64,000 nt of DNA from Ilyomonas sp965247435 (GTDB lineage Bacteria > Bacteroidota > Bacteroidia > Chitinophagales > Chitinophagaceae), in contig OZ252019.1 of assembly GCA_965247435.1 (NCBI GenBank), positions 4,960,001 to 5,024,000 of the forward strand, written 5' to 3'. Of this stretch, positions 25,251-34,450 are shown one piece after another (the first letter of the stretch is position 1; every line of letters starts with the position of its first letter). A model generated the notes under the pieces. It saw only the letters and a program-made list of their open reading frames with translations. It was not told where the DNA came from and ran no database searches. A program made the translations under genes and the position numbers.

Positions 25251-26228
25251 ATGAAAGTAAAATTGTATCTACTGGTAGCTTTTGTCTGTTCTTTATTTTT
25301 TGTAAAAGGGCAGGTAACAGGCGAGAAATCTCCGTTTAGAATAGTAGGTTATTATTCGCTGCAACAGGCCCTTACAGGCGACGTTGGCAAAATGCCGTTT
25401 GATAAACTCACCCACATTAACCTGTACTTTCTTAACCCCGATTCCCTGGGCAATTTTCCGCAAAATCTTACAGCGTTGTCAGCTTTTGTAAAGGCGGCAC
25501 ATGCCCAACACGTAAAGGTGCTTTTTTCTATTGCCGGCGGCGGGCGGCATCCGTATTATACAAAGCTGTTGCAGGACAGCAACAGGGCTAAACTGGTTGA
25601 CCGTTTGTGCACGCTTGTTTTGCAGTACGACCTTGATGGAATTGATGTGGATATTGAAGGCAGTGACATGGATGAAAACTACGACAACTTTGTTATTGAG
25701 CTGGCCGCTGCATTACATCAGCATAATAAACTAATTACGGCGGCTGTTGCTGTTTTTTATAAAGGAGACTATACCGATAAAGCCCTCGCCCAATACGATT
25801 TTATGAACGTCATGAGTTATGATCATACCGGCTCCTGGGCGCCGGAAAAACCCGGTCCGCACTCTACCTACGCACAGGCAACGGCAGACATCGCTTACTT
25901 TAAAACAGTAAGGGGCATACCGAAAGAAAAACTAACACTGGGCGTACCTTTTTACGGTTATGGCTTTGGTCCAACACTTGCCACACCGGGTATAGATATG
26001 AATTACAGCGAGATTGTAGCGCAGTTTCCCGGTGCTGAATGGAAAGAGGAGGTGAAGACGGGCAACGGCAAAACGCTGTATTATAACGGCATTCCGATTA
26101 TTAGAAAGAAAACTGCATTGGCAAAAAAGGAAGCTTCCGGTATTATGATCTGGCAATTGCAGGGCGATGCACCGGGCGCAAAATCTTTATTAAAAGCTAT
26201 TGCCGAAACGGCTGCTGAAAAGCAATGA
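25251..26228 (+). CDS. Glycoside hydrolase family 18 (chitinase-like), exported
   Basis: A 325-residue protein with a signal sequence (MKVKLYLLVAFVCSLFFVKG). The family signature DGIDVDIE lies at residues 129-136, with Glu136 as the catalytic acid, and the upstream strand is KVLFSIAGGG (SxGG motif). Additional GH18 markers are MNVMSYDHTGSW and GVPFYGYGF. It probably hydrolyses beta-1,4-linked GlcNAc polymers (chitin) or peptidoglycan-like glycans outside the cytoplasm. The gene is 13 bases downstream of the DUF3472 gene. Length fits a single-domain enzyme with no carbohydrate-binding module. Confidence 0.93.
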   Translation: MKVKLYLLVAFVCSLFFVKGQVTGEKSPFRIVGYYSLQQALTGDVGKMPFDKLTHINLYFLNPDSLGNFPQNLTALSAFVKAAHAQHVKVLFSIAGGGRHPYYTKLLQDSNRAKLVDRLCTLVLQYDLDGIDVDIEGSDMDENYDNFVIELAAALHQHNKLITAAVAVFYKGDYTDKALAQYDFMNVMSYDHTGSWAPEKPGPHSTYAQATADIAYFKTVRGIPKEKLTLGVPFYGYGFGPTLATPGIDMNYSEIVAQFPGAEWKEEVKTGNGKTLYYNGIPIIRKKTALAKKEASGIMIWQLQGDAPGAKSLLKAIAETAAEKQ

Positions 26229-26244
26229 GGTATTATATTATAAA

Positions 26245-26275
26245 GGTGTCAGACATTTTTAAAATGTCTGACACC
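26245..26275. terminator. Perfect palindrome between convergent genes (terminator-like)
   Basis: A 31-base palindrome (15-bp arms beginning GGTGTCAGACATTTT around one central base) lies 17 bases after the GH18 stop and 15 before the end of the VOC gene. Its place between convergent genes suggests a bidirectional terminator. It lacks a strong flanking T-run, so it could also be a dispersed palindromic repeat. Confidence 0.6.
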
Positions 26276-26289
26276 GCTGCGGGTTCAGC

Positions 26290-26706
26290 TTACATTTCTT
26301 TCGGCTGCGTCATGCTAAACCAGTTGCCGCAGTCATCTGTTACCATTGCCTCGATGCCGTAAAACTGTTCTTTCGGTTCGCTTTTAAACACCACACCTTT
26401 AGCTTTCAGTTCTTCGTAGGTAGCATAGCAATCGGGCGTGTATAAAACGCCGCCACCCATAGCATTTTTTTCCAGTAATACTTTAAAGGCGTTCCTGGTT
26501 TCTTCATCAAATTCCATCTCGTCGTGTAGTGCCAGCAATACAATCTCCAGTTCCGGCTGCTCCGGTGTGGTAACGGTGAGCCACCGCAATCCGTTCGGCA
26601 AGGCCGCATCGGTATGCACCGTAAAGCCCAGCTTGTTTACATAAAAATCGTATGCCTTATCCTGGTCTTTTACAAATAAAGTAGTGTGCGACATTTTGGT
26701 AATCAT
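26290..26706 (-). CDS. VOC-family (glyoxalase/bleomycin-resistance-like) protein
   Basis: A 138-residue protein with the paired beta-alpha-beta-beta-beta modules of the VOC superfamily: MSHTTLFVKDQDKAYDFYVN at the start and QFYGIEAMVTDDCGNWFSMT at the end, with DFYVNKLGF typical of the first module. Metal ligands of true glyoxalases are not all evident, so substrate and chemistry are unknown. Translation could begin at MITK or MSHT (four codons apart). It lies 41 bases downstream of an AraC-type regulator on the same strand, which is a frequent pairing and implies co-transcription and control by that regulator. Confidence 0.88.
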   Translation of the reverse strand: MITKMSHTTLFVKDQDKAYDFYVNKLGFTVHTDAALPNGLRWLTVTTPEQPELEIVLLALHDEMEFDEETRNAFKVLLEKNAMGGGVLYTPDCYATYEELKAKGVVFKSEPKEQFYGIEAMVTDDCGNWFSMTQPKEM

Positions 26707-26747
26707 GGTGTGTATTTTAAAACGAAACTACAGGTTGCAGGTAATAA

Positions 26748-27179
26748 TTATTTATCCATACTTGCTTTGTTAAACTGCCATTTCTGGCTGATGCAATGCG
26801 GTATAAGATGCGCCGGCTCTTCTTTTAATAATTTCCTTTTCATATACGCAAGGTTGCGGTAATGCTGCGGCGCAAAGCCGTTGTGCTTTTTAAATAAAAG
26901 GCTAAAGGAGGCAAGGCTTTGAAAGCCTACGCTGCTGCATATTTCCCCGATGCTGATGTCTTGCTGCTGTAACAATCGCTTAGCCTGCTGCAGCCTGATG
27001 TACGTAAGATATCCATGCGGCGTTTTAGCATATACTTTTGTAAACAGCCGGTGAAAATGAAAGCGGGAAAGACAAGCCTGCTGCGCAATCTGTTCAAGAC
27101 TTACCGGCCCGTGATAATGCGCATCTATAAAAAGCTTCGCTGCTACAATGCGCCGGTATAAATCTTTTTCTAAAAGCAT
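26748..27179 (-). CDS. AraC-family DNA-binding regulator (DNA-binding domain only)
   Basis: A 143-residue protein. Two helix-turn-helix units are clear: SLEQIAQQACLSRFHFHRLF and SIGEICSSVGFQSLASFSLL, followed by FKKHNGFAPQHYRN, the standard AraC C-terminal signature. There is no separate ligand-binding domain, so the protein consists almost only of the DNA-binding module. It probably controls itself and the VOC gene directly downstream. Confidence 0.9.
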   Translation of the reverse strand: MLLEKDLYRRIVAAKLFIDAHYHGPVSLEQIAQQACLSRFHFHRLFTKVYAKTPHGYLTYIRLQQAKRLLQQQDISIGEICSSVGFQSLASFSLLFKKHNGFAPQHYRNLAYMKRKLLKEEPAHLIPHCISQKWQFNKASMDK

Positions 27180-27251
27180 ATTTAAAAGTAATCATTCCGC
27201 CGCAGGAAGCGTTATCCGATCTTGCTTTTTATACCCACGTAGCAATTACTA

Positions 27252-27794
27252 TTATTTATACAAACAAGCCCCATTCATCTTCACAATCGTCCTGCTCAAA
27301 AGAAGCGACCCATTGTTTAAACAATTCGCGGAATGCACCCGTCTTGTTGTACAGCACCTGCCGGTGCGCTTCTTCCATCCCGTCTTCCATAACAAAGTTG
27401 TTGAACGATATTTTAATAAACTGCGCCTTCTGCCGGATGATGGCCGCCTTTTCCACCCGCAGGATATACAGATCCCGCCTGCGCTTCTTATTTTGGCCGC
27501 TACTTCATACGCATCGCCCAGCACCATCGCTTTAATGTCTTCTGTATATTCTTTGGTAAATACGGTGTCGTCCGTCGGCTCTTTTAAACTGTCGAATGCA
27601 GCCTTCACTAAAAAAATTATTTCATTCCACTTTTCGTATAAAGCTTTGTTTAACACCTTCGTGACATCCGGCTTCCATTCTTCGCCGTCCCCCGTCTTCC
27701 TCGTCTTCATCATCAAAATGGCGGTCGTTCTACTCGGGCAGCTCGTTTAAGTCGTCTATATTCGTAAGTAATTTATTGTACTGTATTATTTCAT
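27252..27794 (-). pseudogene. Frameshifted, stop-containing hypothetical gene
   Basis: Reading the minus strand, coherent protein text runs through three frames. It begins ATG at 27792-27794, shifts within the first codons, reads QYNKLLTNIDDLNELPE, meets an in-frame TAG, continues NDRHFDDEDEED, shifts at a GGGGG run to GEEWKPDVTKVLNKALYEKW..., shifts again near 27495 (AAAATAAG) and finishes RRRDLYILRVEKAAIIRQKA ... DDCEDEWGLFV. Restoring single bases gives a protein of about 175 residues, acidic at its N-terminus and helical. I do not recognise the family. Three indels plus one stop within 540 bases indicate a decayed gene, although several indels are in homopolymers and sequencing error should be considered. 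Confidence 0.7.
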
Positions 27795-28060
27795 ATCAAA
27801 GGCTCATTATTTACAGGAAGTTATTACTATGTGCCTGCTATTTTTTAGGGACTTTCAGATAGCCGGAGTTTCAGGAATGCTTTGTTTTTACTATAAAAAC
27901 GCATTTACTTTTTTCTTAACCTGCTGCCCTCAAACAGCGGGAGCCCTGCTACTGATACTGCCTTCGCCGTCAACTTTGCCATCTCATTAGGGCTTCCATC
28001 AACACCTACAAACAAAAACCTTTAATTTGTTGTACCGGTTCTTCACAATAAACCGCTACT

Positions 28061-29635
28061 ATGAAAAATAAAACGATCCTCCCTGCCTGTTATTTCAGCA
28101 AATTGATACTGTTGATTATAACTTGTTGTACGATTACTGCACCGTACAGCCAGCAACAGCATTACTACAAACCGCCGGTATTCAGCGACAAGAACAGATT
28201 ACAAAAGATCAAAACAACCTTCGCAACAGCGGATAGTATTTATCATGCGTTTGCAGCTAAAAATCATATTCCCGGCGTTGCATTCGGGCTGGTTGCCGAC
28301 GGGCAATTGATCTATGCCGATGCATTCGGCTTTACGGATATGGATAAAAAAACACCGGCTTCCGTCACCTCGCTTTTCCGTATTGCTTCCATGACCAAAA
28401 GCTTTACCGCCATGGCTGTTTTAAAGCTGCGCGATGAAGGTAAATTAAGGCTGGACGATCCTGCATATACATACATCCCGGAGATGAAAGGATTGCAGTA
28501 CCTCACCACTGATGCATCGCCCATTACAATCAGGAATTTACTGACGCATGCCGCAGGCTTCCCGGAAGATAACCCCTGGGGCGACCGCCAGTTGGAAGAT
28601 ACAGACAGCGCGCTGACAGCACTCGTAAAGCAGGGCATTAACTTCTCCAATGTGCCGGGTGTAGCCTACGAATACAGCAACCTCGGTTTTGCTTTGCTCG
28701 GGCATATCGTATCCAAAGTTTCCGGCAAACCGTATCAGCAATACATTACCGAAAACATCTTACGGCCGCTCGGCATGAAGAACACCCTATGGGAATATAC
28801 GCAGGCGCCTCCGCAACAATTAGCGCATGGCTACCGCTGGCAGAACGAGCAGTGGGTGGAGCAGCCCCTGCTGCACGACGGCGCTTACGGCGCTATGGGC
28901 GGCCTGATTACTTCTATCGAAGATTTCAGCAAATACATCGCCCTGCACCAAACAGCGTGGCCGCCAACCAACGATCCGGAAAAAGGACCGGTAAAGAGAA
29001 GCTCGCTGCGCGAAATGCAGCAGCCCTGGAACATCAGTGTTTTTAACCCGGCTTACCAATTTCCGGATGGGAGAACCTGCGCCACGGTTTCGGCTTACTG
29101 CTACGGCCTGCGCTGGATGAAGGACTGCGATGGTAAAGTATATGTAGGCCACAGCGGCGGGCTGCCGGGCTTTGGCAGCGAGTGGAAGATGATGCCGGAG
29201 TATGGTATCGGCATCGTCTCCTTTGCCAACCTCACGTATGCGGGCACCGGCTTTGTGAACCTGCAGGTGCTGGATACCATCATTAAGCTGGCCGGTCTGC
29301 AGCCAGGGCAATTACCGCCTTCCAACATGCTGCAGCAACGGCGGAACGAACTGGTGAAAATAGTACCGGCCTGGAACAACGCTGCTGCCAGCAACATTTT
29401 TGCGGTAAATTTTTTTATGGACTACCCGCCGGATTCGCTGAAGAAGGAAGCGGCTGCAGTGTTTGCGGAGGCAGGGAAAATTATCAGGGTTGATGACGTT
29501 GTTGCGCTTAACCAACTACGTGGCAGTTTTATAATGGAAGGCGAGAAAAAGAATATAGAAATTACGTTTACACTTACGCCCGAAAACCCGCCGCTGGTAC
29601 AGGAGTATCATATAAAAGCGGTGGAAAAAAAATAG
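28061..29635 (+). CDS. Exported serine hydrolase of the class C beta-lactamase/DD-peptidase family
   Basis: A 524-residue protein with an N-terminal hydrophobic signal (LILLIITCCTITAPYS). The active-site motif SxxK is SMTK (Ser110, Lys113) and the second motif YxN is YSN (Tyr205). A third-motif candidate is HSGG in GHSGGLPGFGSEW. The C-terminal about 110 residues (from about LQPGQLPPSNML) are extra to the catalytic domain. Members of this family include beta-lactamases, D-aminopeptidases and esterases; substrate cannot be told from the sequence. It acts in the periplasm or outside. It has no close operon partner. Confidence 0.92.
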   Translation: MKNKTILPACYFSKLILLIITCCTITAPYSQQQHYYKPPVFSDKNRLQKIKTTFATADSIYHAFAAKNHIPGVAFGLVADGQLIYADAFGFTDMDKKTPASVTSLFRIASMTKSFTAMAVLKLRDEGKLRLDDPAYTYIPEMKGLQYLTTDASPITIRNLLTHAAGFPEDNPWGDRQLEDTDSALTALVKQGINFSNVPGVAYEYSNLGFALLGHIVSKVSGKPYQQYITENILRPLGMKNTLWEYTQAPPQQLAHGYRWQNEQWVEQPLLHDGAYGAMGGLITSIEDFSKYIALHQTAWPPTNDPEKGPVKRSSLREMQQPWNISVFNPAYQFPDGRTCATVSAYCYGLRWMKDCDGKVYVGHSGGLPGFGSEWKMMPEYGIGIVSFANLTYAGTGFVNLQVLDTIIKLAGLQPGQLPPSNMLQQRRNELVKIVPAWNNAAASNIFAVNFFMDYPPDSLKKEAAAVFAEAGKIIRVDDVVALNQLRGSFIMEGEKKNIEITFTLTPENPPLVQEYHIKAVEKK

Positions 29636-29744
29636 GTTTATCTGCAAAGCTTATTACAACAGTCGCTATGAAAGCAGGTTAGATTTCGGGCTGTGTTTTT
29701 TACTGTAAAAAATGCAACAAATTATTTATCGCCTACCGCTTAAT

Positions 29745-29869
29745 GTTCTTTTTTTTGTGGAAAGTGGAGAACGAAAAAAAGCCACAGGGAAACGATATAC
29801 AGCACGTTTCCCTGAACCGCCCTGATGTAGCTTTTGCACTGCTGTGAATTGAGCAGCAGTAATGCTACA
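29745..29869. repeat. Dispersed structured repeat, copy 2
   Basis: The second copy of the element at 21106-21226, same orientation, with several base changes and small length differences in A/T runs. The first stem is a perfect GGGAAACG / CGTTTCCC. The inner stem of the second hairpin reads GCTGT / GCAGC, so pairing is kept through a G-U pair where copy 1 has GCTGT / ACAGC. It lies between the serine hydrolase gene and the MOSC gene. The rest of the 488-base gap shows no gene. Confidence 0.8.
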
Positions 29870-30123
29870 ATGCAGCAAAGAACTTAGCGAACAACTATAC
29901 TGTTGCAAGTTTATATAATTTTGACTCTTTACTTGTAATTAAAACCCGAAATTTATTCCATCATTAATCTGCCGGCAAAGACAGGTAAGCGGCAAATGTG
30001 TCATCACAGATTTAAACACGCGATTTCAAATTATCCAATAACCGCAATAAAGCAACACTATTTCATTCAACTTTGTGCCTTACTCATTTTACAGCTACGC
30101 AAACCAGTATTCAAAATATTTTT

Positions 30124-30960
30124 ATGCTTACCGTCAGCGAACTTTTTATCTATCCCATCAAGTCTTTAGGCGGTATTGCAGTTTCGTCCGCCATGGTTAC
30201 CGACCGCGGATTTCAGTACGACCGCCGCTGGATGCTGGTAGATGAGCACAACGACTTTCTTACGCAGCGCGAACTGCCCCGGATGGCCCTGCTGCAGGTG
30301 GCTATAACGGGCGAAGGCTTGCAGGTAACGCACAGGCTTAATGCCGCTTCCATAACGGTTCCCTTTCAACCGCACACAACCGAAATAGTGATGGTGGAAG
30401 TATGGAGCGACCGGTGCCGGGCAGAGTTGGTAAGCGAAGAAGCAAATAGCTGGTTTTCTGAAATACTTCGTATAAAATGCAAACTGGTGTATATGCCGGA
30501 CACTACAAAAAGAAGGGTGGACGGCCGGTACGCTTTGGCTAAAGAAATTACGAGTTTTTCAGACGGCTACCCGATGCTGCTGATCGGGCAGTCTTCGTTG
30601 GATGATCTGAACAGTAAGCTACCGGAAGCGTTGCCTATAGAGCGTTTCCGGCCCAACATTGTTTTTACCGGCGGCGCGCCGTACGAAGAAGATGAGCTGG
30701 AAGCATTTACCATAGGGGCAATACAATTTTTTGGAGTAAAGCTATGCGCCCGTTGCGTGATTACTACGATCAATCCAGGCACTGCCGAAAAGGGCAAAGA
30801 GCCGTTGCGCGCACTCGCCGCTTATCGCCTGCGCAACAACAAAATATATTTCGGACAAAACCTGTTGCATAAGGGGGAAGGCGGGATAAAAATTGGTGAT
30901 GAGATAGAAGTAACAAAACGAAAAATCAGAGCAGGTAATAGTACAAATAAACAAGGTTAA
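30124..30960 (+). CDS. MOSC-domain protein (mARC-like, molybdenum-cofactor binding)
   Basis: A 278-residue protein when started at MLTVSELFIYPIKSLGG; a 17-codon upstream extension is dismissed. The N-terminal MOSC beta-barrel domain (FIYPIKSLGGIAVSSAMVTD, GFQYDRRWMLVDEH) is followed by the MOSC domain (FRPNIVFTGGAPYEEDELEA, CARCVITTINPGT). The Cys in the CxRC block is the expected molybdenum ligand. The organisation equals the mitochondrial amidoxime reducing component and bacterial YcbX-like proteins without the ferredoxin domain. It probably reduces N-hydroxylated compounds with an external electron donor. Transcribed alone. Confidence 0.92.
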   Translation: MLTVSELFIYPIKSLGGIAVSSAMVTDRGFQYDRRWMLVDEHNDFLTQRELPRMALLQVAITGEGLQVTHRLNAASITVPFQPHTTEIVMVEVWSDRCRAELVSEEANSWFSEILRIKCKLVYMPDTTKRRVDGRYALAKEITSFSDGYPMLLIGQSSLDDLNSKLPEALPIERFRPNIVFTGGAPYEEDELEAFTIGAIQFFGVKLCARCVITTINPGTAEKGKEPLRALAAYRLRNNKIYFGQNLLHKGEGGIKIGDEIEVTKRKIRAGNSTNKQG

Positions 30961-30993
30961 GCAGGTAAAAGCAGCTAATGCTTTTGCCGTAAA

Positions 30994-31875
30994 TCATTGC
31001 TTCGCTATCGTTGCCAGCACCTCTTCAAAATATCGGACGTATATAGAAACATGCCCTTCGCCTTCTTTGTAATGCATAAACGCATTGGGTGCTTCCTCCG
31101 CCACCGCTTTCGGATGCGCATCTATCACCACATTATCTGCGGTGCCCCACCAGTAATGGATGGGCTGATGTATTTGTGAAAGGTCGTACCCGGTTTCTTT
31201 AAAATAAAGCGCAGCTTCCTGCACTGCCCCTTTAGTGTGCAGCCTGCAGGCTTCGTTGATGGTAACGGTGCTGAACTGCCGCATCACCATCGGTGTTTTC
31301 ATTAATTCGTAATCCACTTCCGGCAGGCCGGAAAGCCATTGCGGCATCGGCTTATCGGTAGCTTTTTTACCCACTATGTGCAGTGCGCTTCGTAACAGCC
31401 ACGGGGTATATTTTGCCGCACCGAAATAATATTTATTGGCATGCATGTTTGTAAACACATCCTTATCGCTGAAGCTTTTGGTGAAGCCGGTAATGATAAA
31501 AGCCCCCGTTATCAGTTGCGGAAAATGAAAGGCTAAAGCAAGTATAAAAGTACCTGCACCCGACCAGCCCAAAACATTGGCCGACCTGATGTCTAAATGA
31601 GCAGCGAGGAGGCTTACATCGGTTGCAAAAGACCGGAAACTGTTGTTTACGTTATAATCGGAAAGGGCTAAGCCCGGCCTGTCCACCGCAATCAAACGAA
31701 TACCGAATGTTTGCAGCAGCAACTCTATATTTTTATTATAAACATGGAGCAATAGTGGCTCTAACCGGGAGCCGGGCGTGCCATGAAAATAAAAGACAGG
31801 TTTAGCGCCGGGCTGCCCGTATAAAGCATAGCATAATTTCCGTCCGTCGGGCAGCAAAAAGAAATGTTGGTTCAT
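30994..31875 (-). CDS. Alpha/beta hydrolase
   Basis: A 293-residue protein. It has the oxyanion-hole motif HGTPGSR near residue 31, the nucleophile elbow GWSGAG (Ser about residue 105), a late acid in WWGTADNVVIDAHPK and the catalytic His in EGEGHVSIY. This is the usual order of the alpha/beta-hydrolase fold. No signal peptide is present, so it acts in the cytoplasm. The substrate is unknown; haloalkane-dehalogenase-like or esterase activities are common in relatives. It converges with the MOSC gene 33 bases away. Confidence 0.88.
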   Translation of the reverse strand: MNQHFFLLPDGRKLCYALYGQPGAKPVFYFHGTPGSRLEPLLLHVYNKNIELLLQTFGIRLIAVDRPGLALSDYNVNNSFRSFATDVSLLAAHLDIRSANVLGWSGAGTFILALAFHFPQLITGAFIITGFTKSFSDKDVFTNMHANKYYFGAAKYTPWLLRSALHIVGKKATDKPMPQWLSGLPEVDYELMKTPMVMRQFSTVTINEACRLHTKGAVQEAALYFKETGYDLSQIHQPIHYWWGTADNVVIDAHPKAVAEEAPNAFMHYKEGEGHVSIYVRYFEEVLATIAKQ

Positions 31876-31977
31876 GGAAAGCGTTGTAGAGCTAATACAC
31901 TATATGAAGATGGCTGATTTAATAAACACATCTTGATTCTTACTTTTTCTTCTGACTTGTTGTAACAGACTTAGGCG

Positions 31978-32029
31978 AAAAAAAAGCCTGTCCTGCTTTT
32001 ACAGGCAAACTGAAAATACAAGGACAGGC
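31978..32029 (-). terminator. Terminator of the GH31 gene
   Basis: On the minus strand, 12 bases after the GH31 stop, a 9-bp stem (GCCTGTCCT / AGGACAGGC, loop 26) is followed by a run of eight T residues. This is a good Rho-independent terminator despite the large loop. Confidence 0.65.
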
Positions 32030-32041
32030 ACTTAATAAAGT

Positions 32042-34450
32042 TTATGGCAACGCAACCTTCATGGCCTTGCCTGCATACGTAACACTTTTATCAAATCGCG
32101 TTGCTTCCTGTTCGCCGGCAGCATTGCCTTCCCTTACAAGCACAATATTTAAAACCCTGCTTTTCAGCATACCCGGAAAAGCGCCTTTGGTATCAGAGAT
32201 TGTCAGCGTTTTCTGCTTGTCTGCCCAGCCAAAGGTGAAGGTTGCATGTGCGCCTTTCTCGTAATTGTAATTGTCGTTCTCATCTTCATAATACGTAAAC
32301 TGCCCATCGGCGCCGGGGTAAATGCGCAGCTCTAAAGTGTCAGCCGGTCTTTGCGTAGCATATTCCATTACCGCACCCATCGGTACAATGGATCCGGCAC
32401 GCACATATATGGGCATGGTGGTCATTGGTGTAGCGGCAGCAACGGTCTGCCCGCCCTGCAGTTGCTGCCCTGTCCAGAAATCGAACCAGGTAGTTGCTTT
32501 AGGTAAATAAACGCTTCGTGTTTTTTGTTTGGCATCCGCGCCGGCGCCGGTAAACAGTTGCGTTGTTACCGGGCTTACCATGAAGGCGGAGCCAAACATA
32601 TACTGGTCGGGAATGGTATAGACCTGCGCATCTTCCCGGAAGTCGAAAGCCAGCGAGCGCATGAGCGTATAATTGTCCCCGGTTACTTTAGCCGACAGCG
32701 AATAGATATAGGGCAGCAGGCGATAGCGCAGGTCGTCATACTTTATCAAAACAGCCCTGGTACTATCGTCCCAGTTTTTAGAAAATAACGCCCGCTCGCC
32801 TTTGCCATGAATACGGAAGATGGGACAAAAAGCACCGAATTGAAACCACCTCGTAAACAGCTCGCGGTATTGCGGGTCGGACCAGTCGGGTATGCCCTGC
32901 GGCGAGGTGCGCGAGAGGTAACCGCCAATGTCGGACGTCCAGTACGGAATGCCCGAAACACAGGCATTAAGCCCTTGCGGTACCTGGCTGCGAAACGAAG
33001 ACCAGGTAGTGGTAATATCCGACGACCATAGGGTAGCCGCGTTGCGCTGCTGGCCCGCAAATGCCTGGCGTACCAGTAAGAAAATTCGTTTCCCGGCAAT
33101 GTCGCGGCGCCATTTGTTATAAAGCCCTTCGGTATGCACCAGCGAATAAGAGTTGAAATAATCAATGCCTTTGCCGGTGTAAATATCAGCCCGTTTCCGG
33201 TCGTTCGGGTCCGATACGTCCGGCTCGCACTGGTCAACCCACCAGGCATCCCAGCCATACCTTTTTATAAGGCTGTCTCTTGCCTGGTCCCAATACATTT
33301 CGCGTGCCTTGGGGCTGTGCGCATCGTAGTAGGTGTCGGGTGTATGCGTGATGATATTATCCCATACCAGAGAAGTTAAATTGCCTGCTGCTTTCAATGC
33401 CTTAAAGTTGTTGGTACCGCTTCCAAAGCAGGGCCAGATAGAGATCATCGCATGAAAGTTTTCTTCGTGCAACTGGTCAATCATTGCCTTTGGATCGGGA
33501 TAGGCTTTCGGTTCCATTACATGCGAGCCGATGGGCAGGGGATACCAGTAATACCAGTCCTGCACAATCGCATCTACAGGAATGTGCGCACTGCGGTAGG
33601 CTGCTGCGGGCGCCAGCACTTCTTCCTGCGTCTTGTACCGGTCCTGCGACTGAAACAATCCAAACGCCCATTTCGGGTACATCGGCGCTTTGCCGGTCAC
33701 CGTTCTGTAACCGCTGATGATATTATCGAAAGAAGGCCCGTAAAAGAAATAATAATCTATCAACTGCCCGCTTTCCGATACATACCTGTACTGCGTGTTG
33801 CTGTGCTCGCTGCCGTAAAAATTAGCTTCTGCATAATTATCCCACAGCAATCCATAGCCACGCACCGAGAGCAGCACCGGTATGGCGCCCGTTAAATACT
33901 TGATGGCCATATTCTGGTCCCGCCCTTTGTAGTTGATGGACAGCGAATCGAGCGGGTGGCAGCCAAGGCCAAAAAGCGCTTCTGTTGGCGGTGAGTTAAA
34001 GGTAGTTGCGCAGCTATAGGTTTTAATGCCTGCAATGGTTGTATCGCGCATGGATTTGTTGCCGTCGTTGCTTTCTGCCAGGATTTCTTTCCCGGCTATA
34101 TCGGCATAGGCAATTGCATTGGTAGCGCGGTTTACGCTTATCCGCAGCCTGGCCGTGGTTATTAGAATAACATCGCCCCTTTCGGCTACTGCAAAAGCGG
34201 CTGTGCCTGCAATACCGGGCAATACGACCAGCGATTGTTTATTGGCCATGGCCGCCAGCACCGTGTATTTAACCTCTATTATATCGGCGCTTACGATGCG
34301 CAGGTACATACTGCCTTTATCCAGTGTAAACTGAACGCCGTCTTTCGCTTTACGGTAAGCGGTAACAGTTGCGTGCGCAGTGGTTTGCGTTATAAAAAAA
34401 ACAATGCATAAAAGAGAAAGGATAAACTTGACCTTTTGAAGTGCAGGCAT
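32042..34450 (-). CDS. Glycoside hydrolase family 31 (alpha-glucosidase/alpha-xylosidase), exported
   Basis: An 802-residue protein when started at MPALQKVKFILSLLCIVFF, which places the signal peptide at the N-terminus; an ATG 14 codons upstream is possible. GH31 features in order are an N-terminal beta-sandwich, FQSQDRYKTQEEVLAPAAAY, HEENFHAMISIWPCFG, the nucleophile block WWVDQCEPD (Asp near residue 405), the acid/base LWSSDITTTW (Asp near 478), and FGAFCPIFRIHGKGER. The C-terminal beta domains include a DUF5110-like region (TLELRIYPGADGQFTYYEDE). It would release alpha-linked xylose or glucose from oligosaccharides outside the cytoplasm. The block FRIHG instead of FR.H is normal for the alpha-xylosidase side. 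Confidence 0.94.
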   Translation of the reverse strand: MPALQKVKFILSLLCIVFFITQTTAHATVTAYRKAKDGVQFTLDKGSMYLRIVSADIIEVKYTVLAAMANKQSLVVLPGIAGTAAFAVAERGDVILITTARLRISVNRATNAIAYADIAGKEILAESNDGNKSMRDTTIAGIKTYSCATTFNSPPTEALFGLGCHPLDSLSINYKGRDQNMAIKYLTGAIPVLLSVRGYGLLWDNYAEANFYGSEHSNTQYRYVSESGQLIDYYFFYGPSFDNIISGYRTVTGKAPMYPKWAFGLFQSQDRYKTQEEVLAPAAAYRSAHIPVDAIVQDWYYWYPLPIGSHVMEPKAYPDPKAMIDQLHEENFHAMISIWPCFGSGTNNFKALKAAGNLTSLVWDNIITHTPDTYYDAHSPKAREMYWDQARDSLIKRYGWDAWWVDQCEPDVSDPNDRKRADIYTGKGIDYFNSYSLVHTEGLYNKWRRDIAGKRIFLLVRQAFAGQQRNAATLWSSDITTTWSSFRSQVPQGLNACVSGIPYWTSDIGGYLSRTSPQGIPDWSDPQYRELFTRWFQFGAFCPIFRIHGKGERALFSKNWDDSTRAVLIKYDDLRYRLLPYIYSLSAKVTGDNYTLMRSLAFDFREDAQVYTIPDQYMFGSAFMVSPVTTQLFTGAGADAKQKTRSVYLPKATTWFDFWTGQQLQGGQTVAAATPMTTMPIYVRAGSIVPMGAVMEYATQRPADTLELRIYPGADGQFTYYEDENDNYNYEKGAHATFTFGWADKQKTLTISDTKGAFPGMLKSRVLNIVLVREGNAAGEQEATRFDKSVTYAGKAMKVALP

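Noticed and set aside
27148..27750. Plus-strand ORF of 200 codons over the pseudogene
   Set aside because: Antisense shadow; the coherent protein text is on the minus strand, split over frames.
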